Assembly (NCBI RefSeq): GCF_027925155.1
Contig: NZ_BSDY01000002.1
Location: forward strand, 278,459 to 342,458
Direction: 5' to 3'
Length of the DNA stretch: 64,000 nt
DNA from: Propionigenium maris DSM 9537
GTDB taxonomy: Bacteria; Fusobacteriota; Fusobacteriia; Fusobacteriales; Fusobacteriaceae
The notes under the pieces were generated by a model. The model ran no database searches. It was not told where the DNA came from and worked only from the letters and a program-made list of their open reading frames with translations. Made by a program: the position numbers and the translations under genes. Below are positions 6,705 through 14,983 of this stretch, one piece after another. The stretch's first letter is position 1. The number at the start of each line of letters is the position of its first letter.

Positions 6705-8051
6705 ATGAAGAAAAATTTTTACAAGCAACTTATTACCCTGGCTCTGCCCATTACAATTCAGAGTCTCATACTGTCATCTATAAATATGGCTGACGTATTC
6801 ATGATAGGACAGTTGGGAGATACTGCTGTGGCATCCCTTGGAATAGCCAATCAGATTGTATTTCTCCTCACAACCCTCCTCGTTGCCATAAGCGGAGGAG
6901 CATCTATATTTTCAGCCCAGTACTATGGAAGCGGAGACTACCACAAGATAAAGTATGTACTCTCCATCTCCTTCTGGCTCAGCATGATTTCAGCCCTTGT
7001 ATTTTTCATAGGGGGATTCTTCTTCCCTGAAGCCTTGGGAGGATTCTATACAGGAGATACCGAGGTTATTGCCATCTCATCTAAATATATGAGGATTGTA
7101 GCCCTCTCCTTTGCAGCTACCGGTGTATCATCTGTCTTCTCTGTATTCTTGAGAAGTATAGGAGAGAGCAGGCTTCCAATGATCGCCTCCTCTATCTCCC
7201 TGCTGGTAAATGTAAGCTTAAACTACCTGCTGATATTTGGTAACCATTCATTTCCAAAGCTTGGAATAGAGGGAGCTGCCATAGCTACCACCATTGCAAG
7301 AGCGATAGAGTGCCTCATTATCTTTATCTCTGTATATGCCAAGAAGTCTATCCTTGCAATAAGGCCCAGGGAATACTTTGCATGGAACTCCACCATTGCA
7401 AGAGCTTTCTCCTACACTGCAGGGGCTGTAATCGTTAATGACATTGTGTGGGCCCTGGGACAGACTACCTACAGCGTTATCTACGGCAGGATCAGCACCC
7501 CGGCCCTGGCTGCGATAAATATAGAAAACAGCGTGGAGAGGCTTGCCTATGTGGGGATAATTGGATTCTCCAGTGCTGCTGCCGTTATGATAGGACAGAA
7601 GATAGGAGAGGGAAGGGAGGACCTTGCCTATGAGTATGGGATACGTTTCTACAAGCTGGCTCTTATTCTGTCCCTGGCAACCTCTGGGATCATCTTCCTC
7701 TTTTCCAAGAACCTTATCGGGCTCTACAAGGTAGATGAGAATGTATTCAACCTGGCTCACCAGGCTCTGCTGGCATTTTGTGTCATCTTCCCCCTTAAGT
7801 CCATCAGCCTGGTCAAGATAGTGGGAGTCCTGAGGACCGGAGGAGACACCGCCTTTGCCATGAGGGCAAACCTTGGGGCTCTTTGGGGAGTAGGTATTCC
7901 CCTTGCTGCTGCAGGGGCATTTATCTTTGGCTTCCCTCTCTATGTGGTCTATCTAATGGCTGCCTTTGAGGAGATCGTGAGGGTCCCCTTTGGACTTATA
8001 AGGTTCTTCTCCAGAAAGTGGATAAAAAATCTTACTTTGGAAACAGCATAG
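6705..8051 (+). CDS. MATE-family multidrug/cation efflux transporter
   Basis: A 12-helix export protein of about 448 aa, the usual MATE length. It begins LALPITIQSLILSSINMADVFMIGQLG, the standard first-helix pattern, with an ALGIANQ-like element soon after and a second, internally homologous half. The ATG at 6705 is preferred because AAGGAG lies 8 bp before it; a GTG at 6696 overlaps that site. MATE proteins use Na+ or H+ gradients to export drugs or metabolites. A structured leader with a terminator sits in front, so expression is probably controlled by a ligand, possibly the exported compound. Confidence 0.9.
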   Translation: MKKNFYKQLITLALPITIQSLILSSINMADVFMIGQLGDTAVASLGIANQIVFLLTTLLVAISGGASIFSAQYYGSGDYHKIKYVLSISFWLSMISALVFFIGGFFFPEALGGFYTGDTEVIAISSKYMRIVALSFAATGVSSVFSVFLRSIGESRLPMIASSISLLVNVSLNYLLIFGNHSFPKLGIEGAAIATTIARAIECLIIFISVYAKKSILAIRPREYFAWNSTIARAFSYTAGAVIVNDIVWALGQTTYSVIYGRISTPALAAINIENSVERLAYVGIIGFSSAAAVMIGQKIGEGREDLAYEYGIRFYKLALILSLATSGIIFLFSKNLIGLYKVDENVFNLAHQALLAFCVIFPLKSISLVKIVGVLRTGGDTAFAMRANLGALWGVGIPLAAAGAFIFGFPLYVVYLMAAFEEIVRVPFGLIRFFSRKWIKNLTLETA

Positions 8052-8109
8052 CTTTATTTATAGGGGGAAGTTGAGGTATAATAGTCTGAGAATAAATAGG
8101 GGGAAATCT

Positions 8110-9072
8110 ATGAAAATTTTAGATATGCACTGCGATACTATATACAGACTTTACTTTGAACATACCGCCGGGGATACCCTGGAGAGGAACTCCCTTCAGG
8201 TGGACCTGGAAAAACTTAAAAGAGTTGGAGCAATGGGACAGTTTTTTGCCCTTTTCTTCGATGCCCAGGATCCCAGGGAGCTCAAGGAAGAGGAGACACC
8301 CTGGGAGGTCTTCACCGGGATGCATAAGCTTTACAAAAAGGAGGTAGCAAGGTATCCTCACCTCATAGGTGAAGCCTTGAGCTATAAAGATATTCTTTCA
8401 AACAGGGAGAGGGGTATCCTTTCGAGCATCCTGACCCTTGAGGGTGGAGAGCCTGTTATGGGGGATATGGATAAGCTAAGAAAAATCTATGATATGGGGG
8501 TAAGGCTCATCACCCTTACCTGGAACAATGAAAATGACCTGGCCTACCCAAATAAGTATCAGGATTTCAGGGAGCTGGGATTAAAGGATAAGGGAATAGA
8601 AACCGTCCACCTTATGAATGAGCTGGGGATGATCATCGATGTTTCCCACCTTTCAGACGGAGGATTCTGGGATGTAGCCAGACACAGCTCCAAGCCCTTC
8701 CTAGCTTCCCACTCAAATGCCCGTGAGGTCTGGAACCATCCCAGAAACCTTACAGATGATATGATAAGGGCTATGGCAGACAAGGGGGGAGTTACGGGGC
8801 TTAACTTCTGCAGCTCCTTCCTGGATGGAAGCGACCTCTGCAAGGTGGATGACCTGGTTAAGCATGCCCTCTACCTCATAGACAAAGGGGGAGAGGAGTT
8901 CCTTGCCCTGGGAACGGATTTCGACGGAATAGAAAACTCCCTGGAGATCAAGAATATAGGGGAGATGGAGAAGCTCGATTCGGCCCTTAAAAGGGGAGGA
9001 CTTACCAGCAGCCAGCTGGAAAAGATATATAACAAAAATATTCTGAGAGTCTTCAAGGAAGTTGTAGGCTAG
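8110..9072 (+). CDS. Peptidase M19 (membrane dipeptidase-like) metallohydrolase
   Basis: About 320 aa with the M19 pattern: the metal ligands MHCDT at the very start, TLEGGEP in the middle, then IIDVSHLSDGGFWDV and ASHSNAR, and ALGTDFDG near the end. Family members hydrolyse dipeptides, including D-amino-acid or cysteinyl-glycine types, with two zinc ions. The ATG at 8110 is chosen because GGGGGAAAT precedes it and the metal site starts at once, as in the family; an upstream TTG would add 13 residues without a ribosome site. A TATAAT lies at 8077-8082. mntP follows after 27 bp. Confidence 0.88.
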   Translation: MKILDMHCDTIYRLYFEHTAGDTLERNSLQVDLEKLKRVGAMGQFFALFFDAQDPRELKEEETPWEVFTGMHKLYKKEVARYPHLIGEALSYKDILSNRERGILSSILTLEGGEPVMGDMDKLRKIYDMGVRLITLTWNNENDLAYPNKYQDFRELGLKDKGIETVHLMNELGMIIDVSHLSDGGFWDVARHSSKPFLASHSNAREVWNHPRNLTDDMIRAMADKGGVTGLNFCSSFLDGSDLCKVDDLVKHALYLIDKGGEEFLALGTDFDGIENSLEIKNIGEMEKLDSALKRGGLTSSQLEKIYNKNILRVFKEVVG

Positions 9073-9099
9073 ACTCCTCAGAAGTTTAGGAGGAACACT

Positions 9100-9660
9100 A
9101 TGAACTTTACATCCCTTGTGCTTATATCCATAGGACTTGCCATGGATGCCTTTGCAGTATCCCTTACTGAAGGCCTTGCCATGAAGAGGCTTCACATAAG
9201 GCACACCCTTCGTGTGGCTGTCATCTTCGGTCTCTTCCAGGCTGTAATGCCATTTATAGGATGGAAGGTGGGAGGGCTCTTCTCAGAGAGGATCTCCCAG
9301 TATGACCACTGGGTAACCTTTGCCCTTCTCCTCTTTGTAGGGGGAAAGATGATCTTCGATGCCTGGGAGGATCACAGGTGTGAAACCACTGGCAGGTGTG
9401 AGCTCAGCTCCAATGTTCTCATGCTTGGATTTGCCACAAGTATAGACGCTTTGGCCATTGGATTTTCATTTTCCCTGGTTCCCAACCTCAACATCCTCTA
9501 CTCCATCGGGATAATAGGAGTTATTACATTTTTCATCTCCTCTGCTGGAGTTTATTTAGGACACAGGGTGGGACACCTTATTAACTATAAAACCGAGTAT
9601 CTAGGGGGAACTATCCTTATCTTAATGGGATTTAAGTCCCTCATTGAAAACTTTATCTAA
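9100..9660 (+). CDS. mntP: Manganese efflux pump MntP
   Basis: A 186-aa, six-helix membrane protein made of two homologous halves. It shows the two family signatures GLAMDAFAVSL and TSIDALAIGF, whose aspartates are needed for Mn2+ export in MntP. A GGAGG ribosome site is present. It is closely spaced behind the M19 peptidase, so it is likely cotranscribed. No yybP-ykoY-type manganese riboswitch was seen in front of it. Confidence 0.93.
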   Translation: MNFTSLVLISIGLAMDAFAVSLTEGLAMKRLHIRHTLRVAVIFGLFQAVMPFIGWKVGGLFSERISQYDHWVTFALLLFVGGKMIFDAWEDHRCETTGRCELSSNVLMLGFATSIDALAIGFSFSLVPNLNILYSIGIIGVITFFISSAGVYLGHRVGHLINYKTEYLGGTILILMGFKSLIENFI

Positions 9661-9668
9661 ACTTATAG

Positions 9669-9693
9669 AGGCCCTATAAGGGCTTCTTTTTTT
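9669..9693 (+). terminator. Terminator after mntP
   Basis: AGGCCC/GGGCTT stem followed by CTTTTTTT, 8 bp after the mntP stop. Confidence 0.85.
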
Positions 9694-9745
9694 CCTTAAA
9701 TTTTACTAAGTTTACCTTTGAAAGACTATATTTCAATGGAAAACG

Positions 9746-9754
9746 TGATATAAT
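9746..9754 (+). promoter_or_regulatory. Extended -10 promoter of the phospholipase-D-like gene
   Basis: TGATATAAT, an extended -10 element, lies about 50 bp before the ATG. No good -35 hexamer is placed at the right distance. Confidence 0.5.
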
Positions 9755-9806
9755 ATGTGTTCGAGACTACATCTATATTTTATGGAAACAAAGAGGTGCA
9801 TAATTG

Positions 9807-11204
9807 ATGAAAAAGTTTTTTATTAATCTGCTTATATTACTAACTCTCATACTGGGCGGATGCAGGTCAGCTCCCTACGGAACATCTGTAAAGGGAAATG
9901 TCTACAATGTAGAGAGGGTGGAGTTTCTTACAGACCAGACCTATATCAGAGAAGATGAGAGGGTCATAGACCAGGAAATCTTAAAGAGAACTTTAGATAT
10001 AATACAGGAGGCTGAAAATTACGTAGTTATAGATATGTTTCTTTTTAACAGTCTATATCCCGAGGAGGATACCTATCCTGCAATTACAGAAAAGGTTATC
10101 CAAACCCTTATAGAGAAGAAAAATGAAGGGGTTCCCATCTACTTTATAACAGATGAGGTCAACAGCTTCTATGAGATCTATGAAGTGGAGGAGTTCCTTG
10201 CCCTGTCAGATGCAGGTATCCCTGTTATCCAGACGGATATGGCGGAGATCAAGGACTCCAATATCACCTACTCATTCCTGTGGAGAGGAATATTCAGACA
10301 CTTTGGTACAGGGGAGGAGGGGTGGATGACAAACCCCTTTGCCGCTCACGGTCCCAAAGTTAACCTGAGGTCCTATATGAAGCTATTTAACCTAAAAGCC
10401 AACCACAGAAAGGTAATCGTTGCCGATGAAAAGGCTGTTATTACCTCGGCAAACTTTCACGATGCCAGTGCCTATCACTCCAATATAGGCTTCCTTGTAG
10501 AGGGACCTGTAACTGCTGAGATCCTTAAGAGTGAGATCATTACTGCAGGACTTTCGGGATTTGAGATCCCCATTGAGATCCCTCAGTACTCAGAGGAGAA
10601 GAGGGGCAGCGGCGATATAGAGGTCAGGCTCCTTACTGAGGGGATGATAGGTCATAAGATCGTCAAGCTCATCGATGAAAGTCATATAGGAGAGGAGTTG
10701 AAGATCGGTATCTTCTATCTGGGGGACAGACCCATAGCCAAGGCCATCAAGAGAGCTGCCCGTAGGGGAGTTAAGACATATATTGTAATGGACAGTAATG
10801 TAGAGGCCTTTGGAAGATCAAAGGACGGTATCCCAAACAGGCAGGTAGCTTGGGAGCTCCTTGAAAAGGGAAAGGGAAATATCCAGGTAAGGTGGTACAA
10901 CACCAGTGGAGAGCAATACCACGCAAAGTTTATCATTAAAAACAACAAGGATTATATGACCATTATCGGAGGGTCTGCAAACTTTACCAAGAGAAATCTC
11001 TACGGATATAACTTTGAGACAAACCTTCAGATCAAAGCTCCCATAAAAGATGAGTTTTCTCTGGAGGTAAATGAGTACTTTGACAATATGTGGAACAACG
11101 TAGGAGGAGAATTTACCCTCCCCTATGAGGAGAGAGCCGATGAATCCTATTTAAAGTATTACTTCTACAGACTTCAGGAATTTACAGGAATTTCAAGTTT
11201 TTAG
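9807..11204 (+). CDS. Phospholipase D-family lipoprotein with two HKD motifs
   Basis: About 465 aa with a lipoprotein signal (lipobox LGGC, about residue 17-20), so probably membrane-anchored outside the cytoplasm. The first active-site motif is canonical (NHRKVIVAD, then SANF). The second is YHAKFIIKN...GGSANF, in which the usual Asp of HxKxxxxD is Asn. Two HKD halves in one chain resemble cardiolipin synthase and related phosphatidyl transferases or phosphodiesterases. The ATG at 9807 sits 9 nt after GAGGTG; a TTG just upstream is less likely. The substrate is unknown. Confidence 0.82.
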   Translation: MKKFFINLLILLTLILGGCRSAPYGTSVKGNVYNVERVEFLTDQTYIREDERVIDQEILKRTLDIIQEAENYVVIDMFLFNSLYPEEDTYPAITEKVIQTLIEKKNEGVPIYFITDEVNSFYEIYEVEEFLALSDAGIPVIQTDMAEIKDSNITYSFLWRGIFRHFGTGEEGWMTNPFAAHGPKVNLRSYMKLFNLKANHRKVIVADEKAVITSANFHDASAYHSNIGFLVEGPVTAEILKSEIITAGLSGFEIPIEIPQYSEEKRGSGDIEVRLLTEGMIGHKIVKLIDESHIGEELKIGIFYLGDRPIAKAIKRAARRGVKTYIVMDSNVEAFGRSKDGIPNRQVAWELLEKGKGNIQVRWYNTSGEQYHAKFIIKNNKDYMTIIGGSANFTKRNLYGYNFETNLQIKAPIKDEFSLEVNEYFDNMWNNVGGEFTLPYEERADESYLKYYFYRLQEFTGISSF

Positions 11205-11256
11205 AGTAAATATCCTTTAAGCTTTAACTTTAGCTGTTTAGAGGAGGGATAGGCCT

Positions 11257-11598
11257 ATGAAGAGATTACTCATACTAATGGGAATTATTTTTTTACTTTC
11301 CGCCTGCACATCCATCAGAGAGAGGGAGGAGCCCGTTGTCTACAAGGGATACTATATCGGTGGTAACGAGGTTAGGTCCTACAGATTGGATGGCACCGAA
11401 GAATGGATGTGGGTTGTGGATAATACCAGCGAGGTGGAGAAGAAGTATCAGTCCTTTAAGTTAAAACCCTATGAGGAGGTTTATCTGGAGGTAGAGGGAG
11501 TCATAAGAGATAACGATACCCCTGGAGAACTCTCAAAGGACTATGAAAAGTTGATAGAGATCCATACTATCATTAAGATAATCCCCCTGGTAAATTAA
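11257..11598 (+). CDS. Small lipoprotein of unknown function
   Basis: 113 aa with a clear lipoprotein signal peptide (lipobox LLSAC, Cys about 17) and a GAGGAGGG ribosome site. The mature part is short, charged and likely beta-rich, with no motif I recognise. It is 52 bp behind the phospholipase-D-like gene and may be cotranscribed. Repeat copy B starts only 2 bp after its stop codon. Confidence 0.75.
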   Translation: MKRLLILMGIIFLLSACTSIREREEPVVYKGYYIGGNEVRSYRLDGTEEWMWVVDNTSEVEKKYQSFKLKPYEEVYLEVEGVIRDNDTPGELSKDYEKLIEIHTIIKIIPLVN

Positions 11599-11600
11599 GA

Positions 11601-11691
11601 GGAGCATGACGCTCCACCCTTTTTAACTTCATGTAATGATTTTTTATGATGGAATTAATCTGTAATTCTATACTTTCCTTAGCAATAAAAA
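11601..11691 (+). repeat. Intergenic repeat, copy B
   Basis: Starts GGAGCATGACGCTCC, 2 bp after the lipoprotein stop, and ends CTTTCCTTAGCAATAAAA against the bidirectional terminator at 11692. The element lies in the same orientation as the lipoprotein gene and would be its 3' untranslated region. Confidence 0.8.
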
Positions 11692-11726
11692 AAGAGGCTA
11701 ACCCTTCTAGATTAGCCTCTTTTTTC
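11687..11726. terminator. Bidirectional terminator between convergent genes
   Basis: AAGAGGCTAA and TTAGCCTCTT form a perfect 10-bp stem flanked by A-runs on the left and T-runs on the right. It serves both the lipoprotein gene (+) and the nine-gene operon (-). Confidence 0.9.
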
Positions 11727-12307
11727 TATGAAAGCAGTCTGGCTGCTTCCCTCATCCTCTGAAGTGCTGTAAACACAATCAGACCAAAGAAGATTAGGGT
11801 GATCACCTTAAGGTAGGTAGGGAATATTAGCATCAGAGAAAAGAAGATAAACCCTTCCGTTCTCTCTGCAACCCCTGCCTGATAGTAAAATGACTTCTGC
11901 CCCTTCTTCTCTGCCATCATTCCAGTGGTAAGAAATACCGTCATGGAAAAGATTATACTGCATGTAAGAAGGAGAAGTTGAAACTGCTCTCCTGGATACC
12001 TCAGGGCCAGTCCTATGATTATAGCTATCTCCACCAGCCTGTCAAAGGTCATATCAAGAACGGTCCCAAAGGGAGTAGATCCCTTCTCCCTGGCAATAGT
12101 TCCATCCACTGCATCTAGCAGACCAGATATCCACATGATAACCACACCTATGACTCCCATGCCGTAAAATGCAAATACTCCTGTGGAGATTCCCAGTAAA
12201 AATGCAATAACTGTAACCTGGTTTGCACTCATATTATACTTCATAAAAACCTTGGCCACCTGGTATATCAGGGGCTGGAAATACTTTCTTCCATGTGTAT
12301 CTAACAT
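11726..12307 (-). CDS. ynjF: CDP-alcohol phosphatidyltransferase (YnjF-like)
   Basis: 193 aa with several membrane spans and the complete CDP-alcohol phosphotransferase signature D-x2-DG-x2-AR-x8-G-x3-D-x3-D (residues about 65-90: DAVDGTIAR, then FGTVLDMTFD). Such enzymes move a phosphatidyl or other phospho-alcohol group from a CDP-activated donor to an alcohol. It is the last gene of a nine-gene operon and overlaps the ATPase gene by 7 bp. E. coli ynjF occupies the same place at the end of ynjBCDEF, which supports the name. The acceptor alcohol is unknown; a sugar or polyol made by the upstream enzymes is possible. Confidence 0.82.
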   Translation of the reverse strand: MLDTHGRKYFQPLIYQVAKVFMKYNMSANQVTVIAFLLGISTGVFAFYGMGVIGVVIMWISGLLDAVDGTIAREKGSTPFGTVLDMTFDRLVEIAIIIGLALRYPGEQFQLLLLTCSIIFSMTVFLTTGMMAEKKGQKSFYYQAGVAERTEGFIFFSLMLIFPTYLKVITLIFFGLIVFTALQRMREAARLLS

Positions 12308-13350
12308 AATCCTTCCCTCTTTATATAAATGATATTTTTCTTCTTATATGAGACCTTTACCCTCTGTCCCACCTCTATATGGAAGTCCACTCTATTCTGC
12401 ACTACCTCTACCTTCTTCCCCTCTATATCCAGAATAAAGTGGTAGAATCCACTCTTAAAGGAGATATCCTCTACCCTTCCTTTAAAATAGGAACTTCCTA
12501 TACTTTCCGGTGCACCTTCCTCAACTACTCTCATATCCTCAGCTTTCAGAGCCACTACAACTCTTCCCTCGGAAGTTTTCTCATCTACCTCCACCTGAAA
12601 GTTATCATCCCTCAGAATTCCACCTGATACTTTCCCCTTGAAGATATTGTTTATTCCAAGGAACCTGGCCACAAACTCATCCCTTGGGTTTTCATAGAGC
12701 TTCTGGGGATTGTCCACCTGAACGATGCTCCCATTATCCATAACTGCTATCTTATCTGAGAGGTAGAAGGCCTCATCCCTGTCGTGGGTTACAAATAGGA
12801 TGGTACTCTTGTACTTTCTCTGGATCTCCTTGAGAAGCTTCTGCAGCTTCCCCCTCAGCTCCTCATCCAGGGCTGAAAAGGGCTCATCCATAAGGAGGAC
12901 CTTGGGCTCCATCACAAGGGCCCTGGCTATGGCCACCCTCTGCTTCTGGCCTCCGCTCAGGTCGTTGGGGTGCCTCTTCTCAAAACCTCCAAGTCCCAGT
13001 TCAACCAGGGCGTCTCTGGCCTTGGTAAGCCTCTCCTTCTTTCCTACCCCCTTCATCTTCAGCCCAAAGGCCACATTGTCCTCCACACTGAGGTTGGGGA
13101 GAAGAAGGGAATCCTGAAACACCATGGAAAGTCCAGTCTCAAAGGTAGACCTTCCCCTGATATCCATACTATCTATTTCTATACTCCCCTGAAACTCCCT
13201 CTCTATTCCAGATATCACCCTTAGCAGGGTGGATTTTCCGCACCCGGAACCTCCAAGGAGGGTAAAAAACTCCCCCTTCTCTATTCTCAGATCCAACCTC
13301 TCTATACTAAATTCATCGTACTTCTTTGTTACACCTTCCAAAACTACCAT
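12301..13350 (-). CDS. ynjD: ABC transporter ATP-binding protein (YnjD-like)
   Basis: 349 aa with Walker A GGSGCGKST (about 33-41), Q-loop, signature LSGGQKQRVAIARAL, Walker B VLLMDEPFSALD and the switch histidine in LFVTHDRDEA. An extra C-terminal domain of about 110 aa (TOBE-like) is present, as in the spermidine/iron/sulfate importer class. It energises the two permeases encoded just upstream. Its start overlaps the end of permease 2 by 7 bp and it overlaps the phosphatidyltransferase gene by 7 bp, so the operon is tightly coupled. Confidence 0.9.
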   Translation of the reverse strand: MVVLEGVTKKYDEFSIERLDLRIEKGEFFTLLGGSGCGKSTLLRVISGIEREFQGSIEIDSMDIRGRSTFETGLSMVFQDSLLLPNLSVEDNVAFGLKMKGVGKKERLTKARDALVELGLGGFEKRHPNDLSGGQKQRVAIARALVMEPKVLLMDEPFSALDEELRGKLQKLLKEIQRKYKSTILFVTHDRDEAFYLSDKIAVMDNGSIVQVDNPQKLYENPRDEFVARFLGINNIFKGKVSGGILRDDNFQVEVDEKTSEGRVVVALKAEDMRVVEEGAPESIGSSYFKGRVEDISFKSGFYHFILDIEGKKVEVVQNRVDFHIEVGQRVKVSYKKKNIIYIKREGLC

Positions 13351-14099
13351 ATCTTTTCCCCTGACATTTTTTTATTGTATATTCCCTTTACCGACCTCTC
13401 CAGTAGGAAGATCAGAAGGAAGTTAATCGTTATATATGAAAAGCTGTACACAGCTCCAGCACCCATATCCCCGCTGGAGATATATGGAAACATAAGAATG
13501 GGTACAGTTATTATCCTTCCTCCCCCTATTATAAGGGTATTTAAGTACTGAGCAAAGGATACAATTATTACTAAGCTCCCCCCTGCTATTACAGCTGGCA
13601 TTATATGGGGAAGGGTTATATAGAAGAACCTCTTCAACCCGTTGGCTCCCATTATCCTTCCCATCATCTCATACCCCTCTCCCAGGGTACCATATCCCAC
13701 TATAGTAGACCTTATATAGTAGGGAAGGGTAAGTACCGTGTGTATGAGTATCACTCCCAGCATAGTCTCTGAAAGCCCAAGCTTTATAAAGGTAAAGTAT
13801 ATCCCCATACTGGTTACAAAGGAGGGAATAATTAGAGGCAGAAGTATAATAAGCTCCACCAGCCTCTTTCCTCTGAACTCCCTCCTTGCCAGCACACTGG
13901 CTGCAGGAGTTCCTATGGCTATATTCAGTGCCAAGGTAGCCACTGCAACTATTATAGTGGTAGCAATGGCCCTGTAAGTCTTTACATCGGTATATACATA
14001 GAGCCAGGTATCCGGCCTCAGGCTCTCCATAATTAGAGCTCCAAAGGGAAGCAGGAACAGTATCATAACAACTATATAAAGTATCTTCATCTTCTTCAC
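13344..14099 (-). CDS. ABC transporter permease 2 (YnjC second half-like)
   Basis: 251 aa with about six membrane spans and the importer EAA-type loop MMGRIMGANGLKRFFYITLPHIMPAV, which contacts the ATPase. In E. coli YnjC is one roughly 510-aa protein; here the two halves are separate genes. It abuts the permease-1 gene with a 1-bp overlap. Type I importer permease is certain; the substrate is not. Confidence 0.88.
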   Translation of the reverse strand: MKKMKILYIVVMILFLLPFGALIMESLRPDTWLYVYTDVKTYRAIATTIIVAVATLALNIAIGTPAASVLARREFRGKRLVELIILLPLIIPSFVTSMGIYFTFIKLGLSETMLGVILIHTVLTLPYYIRSTIVGYGTLGEGYEMMGRIMGANGLKRFFYITLPHIMPAVIAGGSLVIIVSFAQYLNTLIIGGGRIITVPILMFPYISSGDMGAGAVYSFSYITINFLLIFLLERSVKGIYNKKMSGEKIW

Positions 14100-14983
14100 T
14101 ACTCCCAGGCCCCCTTATTCTTCCCTACAAAAAATTTATTTATGAAGTATACCAGGACTCCGCTTCCAAGACTTATGAAGGAGATTATCATATTTATCAC
14201 CATAAGGCTCGGCCTGTCAGCTAGGCTTCCCCTGGAGTATATCTCATAGGCTCCCACAGCAAGAGCCTTGGGATAGGTTACCCCCAGTATATAAGGCACT
14301 TCAAAGGCCGTAAATATATAAGCCAGTACTATAAAGAAGCTCATGAGAAGGGAGGGTCCCATAAGTGGAAGGGCTACCTCCATAAAAAATCTCGTTCTTC
14401 CCACATTAAATATATGGGCAAGTGAATCCCACTTGCTCTTTACCCTCTTCAATACAGGTATGGCCATCATTACAATAAAGGGAGTTGTTTTCCAGATGTA
14501 GGCTATCATTATTCCCACTCCCCCTCTGTCATTGGTCAGTATGGGAAAGCTGCTGTACCCCTCTATAACCCCCAGAGCTACAAGAAGCTTACTTATACTC
14601 CCGCTCTGCATAAATAGGATCAGTATCAGGTAGGAAGCTATCAGGTATGGCACAAGAAGAGGACTCTCTACAATCTTCTGAAACCTCTCCTCCTGTACAA
14701 ACTTCCTCTCCATATTTAAGTATATTATATAGATGATGATAACTGAGATTATAAGAGATACTGTAGATGAGACCACAGCCATCTTCGAGGTAAAGAGAAG
14801 GGAGTCCCAGAAACTCCTACTCCTTACAGTTTCCATATAGTACTCCAGTGTAAAAGAGGACTCTCCCACTATCCTATAGAGACCAAAGCTCTGCAGAAAT
14901 CCCTGAAAAAATCCATAGAGGAAGAAACCGCCTATAAACAAAAGCGTTGGAGCTATATAGAGATATTTTTTAATTTTTTCCAA
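14099..14983 (-). CDS. ABC transporter permease 1 (YnjC first half-like)
   Basis: About 294 aa with an N-terminal membrane span right after MEKIKKYLYIAPTLLF, five further spans and the EAA-like loop LAHIFNVGRTRFFMEVALPLM. The start is uncertain: TTG at 14983 (GGAG a few bases upstream, reading frame beginning as permeases usually do) or TTG at 15007. Either way it overlaps the end of the binding-protein gene. Pairs with permease 2. Confidence 0.82.
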   Translation of the reverse strand: MEKIKKYLYIAPTLLFIGGFFLYGFFQGFLQSFGLYRIVGESSFTLEYYMETVRSRSFWDSLLFTSKMAVVSSTVSLIISVIIIYIIYLNMERKFVQEERFQKIVESPLLVPYLIASYLILILFMQSGSISKLLVALGVIEGYSSFPILTNDRGGVGIMIAYIWKTTPFIVMMAIPVLKRVKSKWDSLAHIFNVGRTRFFMEVALPLMGPSLLMSFFIVLAYIFTAFEVPYILGVTYPKALAVGAYEIYSRGSLADRPSLMVINMIISFISLGSGVLVYFINKFFVGKNKGAWE

